Positions 61,804-64,000 of a DNA stretch of 64,000 nucleotides are shown here, one piece after another; the first letter of the stretch is position 1; every line of letters starts with the position of its first letter. The DNA is from an uncultured Holophagaceae bacterium (GTDB lineage: Bacteria > Acidobacteriota > Holophagae > Holophagales > Holophagaceae). The stretch covers positions 62,001 through 126,000 of the forward strand of contig CAIZZF010000030.1 of assembly GCA_903937385.1 (NCBI GenBank). Direction: 5' to 3'. Under the pieces are notes generated by a model that saw only the letters and a program-made list of their open reading frames with translations, had not been told where the DNA came from and did not search any database. A program made the position numbers and the translations under genes.

Positions 61804-63204
61804 ATGCCGCTGTTCCTGAAATCCAAGGCCGCCGCCTGCTTCCTGGCGCTCCATGCCGTGCTCCTGTTCCTGGCCCTCGCTGCGGCCGGGTCGCCCCTGC
61901 GTGCCGAGGAACCGCGCTTCGTAGCGCTGCACGGCCTCGAGTTCGCAGAAGTGCGCAGCCAGGGCTTCACCCTGCCGCGGCCCATGAAGGTCCATGCCTA
62001 TGCCCGGGGCGCGGGGCTGCGACGGCTGGGGCACGACCGGGGGGAGAGCCCCCTCTTCGCCTACGGCTGGATTCTCAATGCCACCACCCGCGAGGTGGTC
62101 TGGCAGATGGACATGGTCAACTCCCGCCGGGATGGGGACTATCTCGTCGCGGACCACTACCTGGACCTGCCCGCGGGCAGCTACGAGGCCTACTACGCCA
62201 ACCCCGCCTTCGGCCAGGGCCTGTTCCTGGCCCAGTGGACCCGGAACCTCGACCGGCGCGACCTCGCCGCGAAGCTGTCGGAGCGGCCCAAGGGGTTCCT
62301 GGCGGCCTTCGGGGCAGATGAGGCCAGCCTGCTGCGCCAGTGGCGGAAGCAGGTGGGAAACTACGGCCTGGAGCTCTACCTGCCCGGGGGCGATCCGGGC
62401 GAGGTGGGCAACTTCGAGGCGCCGCTGCGCTGGGCCCGCGTGATGGTCTCGCTGGCGGCCACCCGGGACCAGGGTGAGTGGCAGCAGGCCTTCCACGTGC
62501 AGCGCCCGGTGGCCCTGCACATCTACGCCATGGGCGAGGGTTCCAAGCGGCGTATGAGCGACTATGGCTGGATCCTGGACGTCCGGACGCGGAAGCGGGT
62601 GTGGGAGATGACGCCCGACCTGGCCCAGTACGCCGGGGGCGCTTCGCGCAACCGGCGCCAGGTCGAGACGATCCAACTTCCGGCTGGCGACTACGTGGCC
62701 ACCTTTGTCACGGATGACAGCCACTCTCCCGCGGACTGGACCTCGGCGCCGCCCTGCGATCCCGGTCTCTACGGTTTGACCCTCTCGCTGCCGAAGCCCG
62801 GGGATGTGGGCGCCCTCACCCTGCGCGCCCTGCCGGAGCCGGGGCCCGTGCTGGCCGAGCTGGTGCGCGTGGGGAGCAACCAGGCCCGCAGTGCCCCCTT
62901 CAGTCTCGCCTCGGACCGCTCGGTGCGGGTCTATGCCCTCGGCGAAGCCGGAGACTCTGACATGGCGGATATGGCCTGGATCGAGGACGCGTCGGGCAAG
63001 CGGGTCTGGGAGATGGTCAAGGCCCAGACCCAGCCTGCGGGCGGCGCCGCCAAGAACCGTCTTGTGGACGAGCTGGTGACCCTGCCGAAGGGCACCTACA
63101 CCCTGCACGTGAAGACCGATGACAGCCATGCCTACGGTGACTGGAACAGCAGTCCCCCCAGGGATCCCGAGCACTACGGCGCGACGGTCTATGGGGTGAG
63201 GTGA
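61804..63204 (+). CDS. Secreted protein with three repeats of a DYGWIL...WEM...DDSH domain
   Basis: A 466-aa protein with signal peptide (FLALHAVLLFLALAAAGSPLRA). It has three homologous segments: about 55-150 (HAYARGAG ... AYGWILNATTREVVWQMDM), 225-330 (HIYAMGEGSKRRMSDYGWILDVRTRKRVWEM ... DDSHSPADWTSAPP) and 375-466 (VYALGEAGDSDMADMAWIEDASGKRVWEM ... DDSHAYGDWNSSPPRDPEHYG). Each looks like a beta-sandwich with a W-I core and a DDSH...DWxSxPP loop that could bind metal or sugar. The start at 61804 follows GGGGAG. No family is recognised. Confidence 0.7.
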   Translation: MPLFLKSKAAACFLALHAVLLFLALAAAGSPLRAEEPRFVALHGLEFAEVRSQGFTLPRPMKVHAYARGAGLRRLGHDRGESPLFAYGWILNATTREVVWQMDMVNSRRDGDYLVADHYLDLPAGSYEAYYANPAFGQGLFLAQWTRNLDRRDLAAKLSERPKGFLAAFGADEASLLRQWRKQVGNYGLELYLPGGDPGEVGNFEAPLRWARVMVSLAATRDQGEWQQAFHVQRPVALHIYAMGEGSKRRMSDYGWILDVRTRKRVWEMTPDLAQYAGGASRNRRQVETIQLPAGDYVATFVTDDSHSPADWTSAPPCDPGLYGLTLSLPKPGDVGALTLRALPEPGPVLAELVRVGSNQARSAPFSLASDRSVRVYALGEAGDSDMADMAWIEDASGKRVWEMVKAQTQPAGGAAKNRLVDELVTLPKGTYTLHVKTDDSHAYGDWNSSPPRDPEHYGATVYGVR

Positions 63205-63686
63205 GGCCTGAGCAGGCCGTTCCGCAGGGCCCGGAGGACTTCCTTCCCATCGGGGATCACCTCGAAGGCGGCGCGGAACGCGTCGGGAATGGCGCAGGCT
63301 CGGCCCGCCCCGGCCTCGACGAACACCCAGAGGGTCTGGGCCTGGGCCAGCACCTTCCGGTCCCGCTCCCGCCAGAGCAGGTAGTGGCGGGTCGAGGACC
63401 GCTCCTCGAAGTCGCCGATCCAGGTCACCAGGGTCAGTTCCTCACTCGCGTAGGCCGGTCGGAGGTAGTCGATGTGGTGGGAGCGGACCACCCAGCTGCT
63501 GCGGGTCGTTGCGTAGCGCTCGAGGGTCCAGCCCGCCGCGTCCGAGTGGGCCTGAGCCGCCGCCAGCATCCAGCGCAGGTATTCCAGATTGTTCACATGC
63601 CCGTTGCCATCGATGGCGGTCTCCGGGACCGTGAAGATCTGCTGGAAGAGTCCGCGCGGGGCAGCGTCCTCAGTGGTCTCAGGCAT
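63189..63686 (-). CDS. 4HBT-type acyl-CoA thioesterase
   Basis: A 165-aa hotdog-fold thioesterase. The conserved opening is FTVPETAIDGNGHVNNLEYLRWMLAAA (Asp and His of the YbgC/4-hydroxybenzoyl-CoA thioesterase class), followed by HHIDYLRPAYASEELTLVTWIGDFEERS. The C-terminus ends with a basic tail. Its stop overlaps the 3' end of the convergent repeat-protein gene by 16 bases, so transcripts run into each other. It is paired with the downstream-reading nucleotidase gene by an eight-base overlap. Confidence 0.88.
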   Translation of the reverse strand: MPETTEDAAPRGLFQQIFTVPETAIDGNGHVNNLEYLRWMLAAAQAHSDAAGWTLERYATTRSSWVVRSHHIDYLRPAYASEELTLVTWIGDFEERSSTRHYLLWRERDRKVLAQAQTLWVFVEAGAGRACAIPDAFRAAFEVIPDGKEVLRALRNGLLRPHLTP

Positions 63687-64000
63687 GGGTGCCGCCGGGA
63701 TCGTGGGGCAGGCGCCCCCGGGGCGAGCGGAAGTAGGCGTAGGGCGTGGCCTGGAGGAAGTTAGACACCCTGCTGGTGTAGATATCCGCGTAGCGTTCGA
63801 TCTGCCGGGTGAGGTGGCTCTTGTCGTTGCCGGCGCGGGTGAGCAGGCCCCAACGCGGGTTGGTCAGCTCGGTGCCCGCCTGGGCCAGGGGCGCGATTTC
63901 GGCATCCAGGGCCAGGAGCTGGCCGCGCAAGTCCTGAACCTGGGCATCCAGGGTGGGTCCGTCGGCCTCGGGGGCGGGGCCGTAGCCCGCGTGCAGGCGC
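63679..64000 (-). CDS. HAD-IG-type 5'-nucleotidase, 3' part (cut by window edge)
   Basis: The frame is open from the stop at 63679 to the window end, about 106 residues. The C-terminal region WGLLTRAGNDKSHLTRQIERYADIYTSRVSNFLQATPYAYFRSPRG resembles the end of HAD-superfamily IG-type 5'-nucleotidases (purine nucleotidase class, RxVERFADLYT-xNLL-Y pattern). The catalytic N-terminus is outside. It is in the same operon as the thioesterase, overlapping by eight bases. Strength is limited to the C-terminal motif. Confidence 0.6.
   Translation of the reverse strand, partial: RLHAGYGPAPEADGPTLDAQVQDLRGQLLALDAEIAPLAQAGTELTNPRWGLLTRAGNDKSHLTRQIERYADIYTSRVSNFLQATPYAYFRSPRGRLPHDPGGTHA

Overview
The window is GC-rich bacterial chromosome with dense, operon-like coding on both strands. 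The gene set points to a motile, flagellated, diderm bacterium: flagellar genes on both sides, Omp85/RND/TolC-type envelope proteins, many PAS/CHASE histidine kinases, an alpha/beta-fused 2-oxoacid dehydrogenase E1, and cysteine-rich Fe-S proteins. The style fits Acidobacteriota, class Holophagae (Geothrix/Holophaga-like). That placement is an inference from gene style, not from a marker comparison.

Layout. 1-0.9 kb: flgB-flgC (minus). 1.0-4.4 kb: STAS-domain protein and a large Omp85 outer-membrane protein (plus). 4.4-8.2 kb: a CHASE-PAS-PAS kinase with an overlapping REC-kinase (minus). 8.2-12.2 kb: a GC-rich repeat cluster, an orphan TupA-like tungstate-binding protein, a chemoreceptor behind a sigma-28-like promoter, and an alpha/beta hydrolase (all minus). 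12.2-15.2 kb: an AT-rich island followed by a metzincin-type lipoprotein. 15.2-16.7 kb: a structured leader with an 82-aa protein, tRNA-Val(GAC) with promoter and terminator, and two tiny membrane proteins. 16.8-21.1 kb: glmS, a double-ferredoxin winged-helix protein, and a glycosyltransferase. 21.3-28.5 kb: a compact flagellar operon flhA-flhF-flhG-fliA-fliM-fliY/N (minus).

28.5-30.7 kb is a repeat-rich accessory stretch: inverted repeats, a yraN-like gene, a 57-aa protein, a palindromic MITE-like element and a transposase C-terminal remnant. 30.8-34.2 kb: a periplasmic binding protein plus hybrid kinase pair. 34.6-38.4 kb: DEDDh exonuclease, zinc-ribbon protein, valS. 38.6-41.1 kb: an orphan membrane-fusion protein, a hemerythrin-like protein and bioB. 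41.2-45.4 kb: a kdpE/N-terminally short kdpD pair without kdpABC, a 268-bp palindromic element, and amtB. 45.6-49.5 kb: fused E1, an outer-membrane protein, a cold-shock protein and a small membrane protein. 49.7-56.7 kb: a TetR-OMF-MFP-RND efflux operon ending in a nitroreductase. 56.8-64 kb: mfd, a membrane protein, a secreted three-repeat protein, a thioesterase, and the 3' end of a HAD-type nucleotidase cut by the window edge.

Most genes are recognisable housekeeping, motility or signalling genes. The unexplained material lies mainly between genes. At least four different repeat families occur, two of them in several copies: 21-nt-core hairpins near 8.5 and 21.2 kb, and ~105-125-bp terminal-inverted-repeat elements near 29.1, 39.3 and 49.1 kb. 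The 268-bp palindrome at 43.8 kb has integron-attC-like end sequences. I found no CRISPR array, rRNA or complete insertion sequence. I did not find a clearly new multi-gene system; the best candidates are listed as findings.
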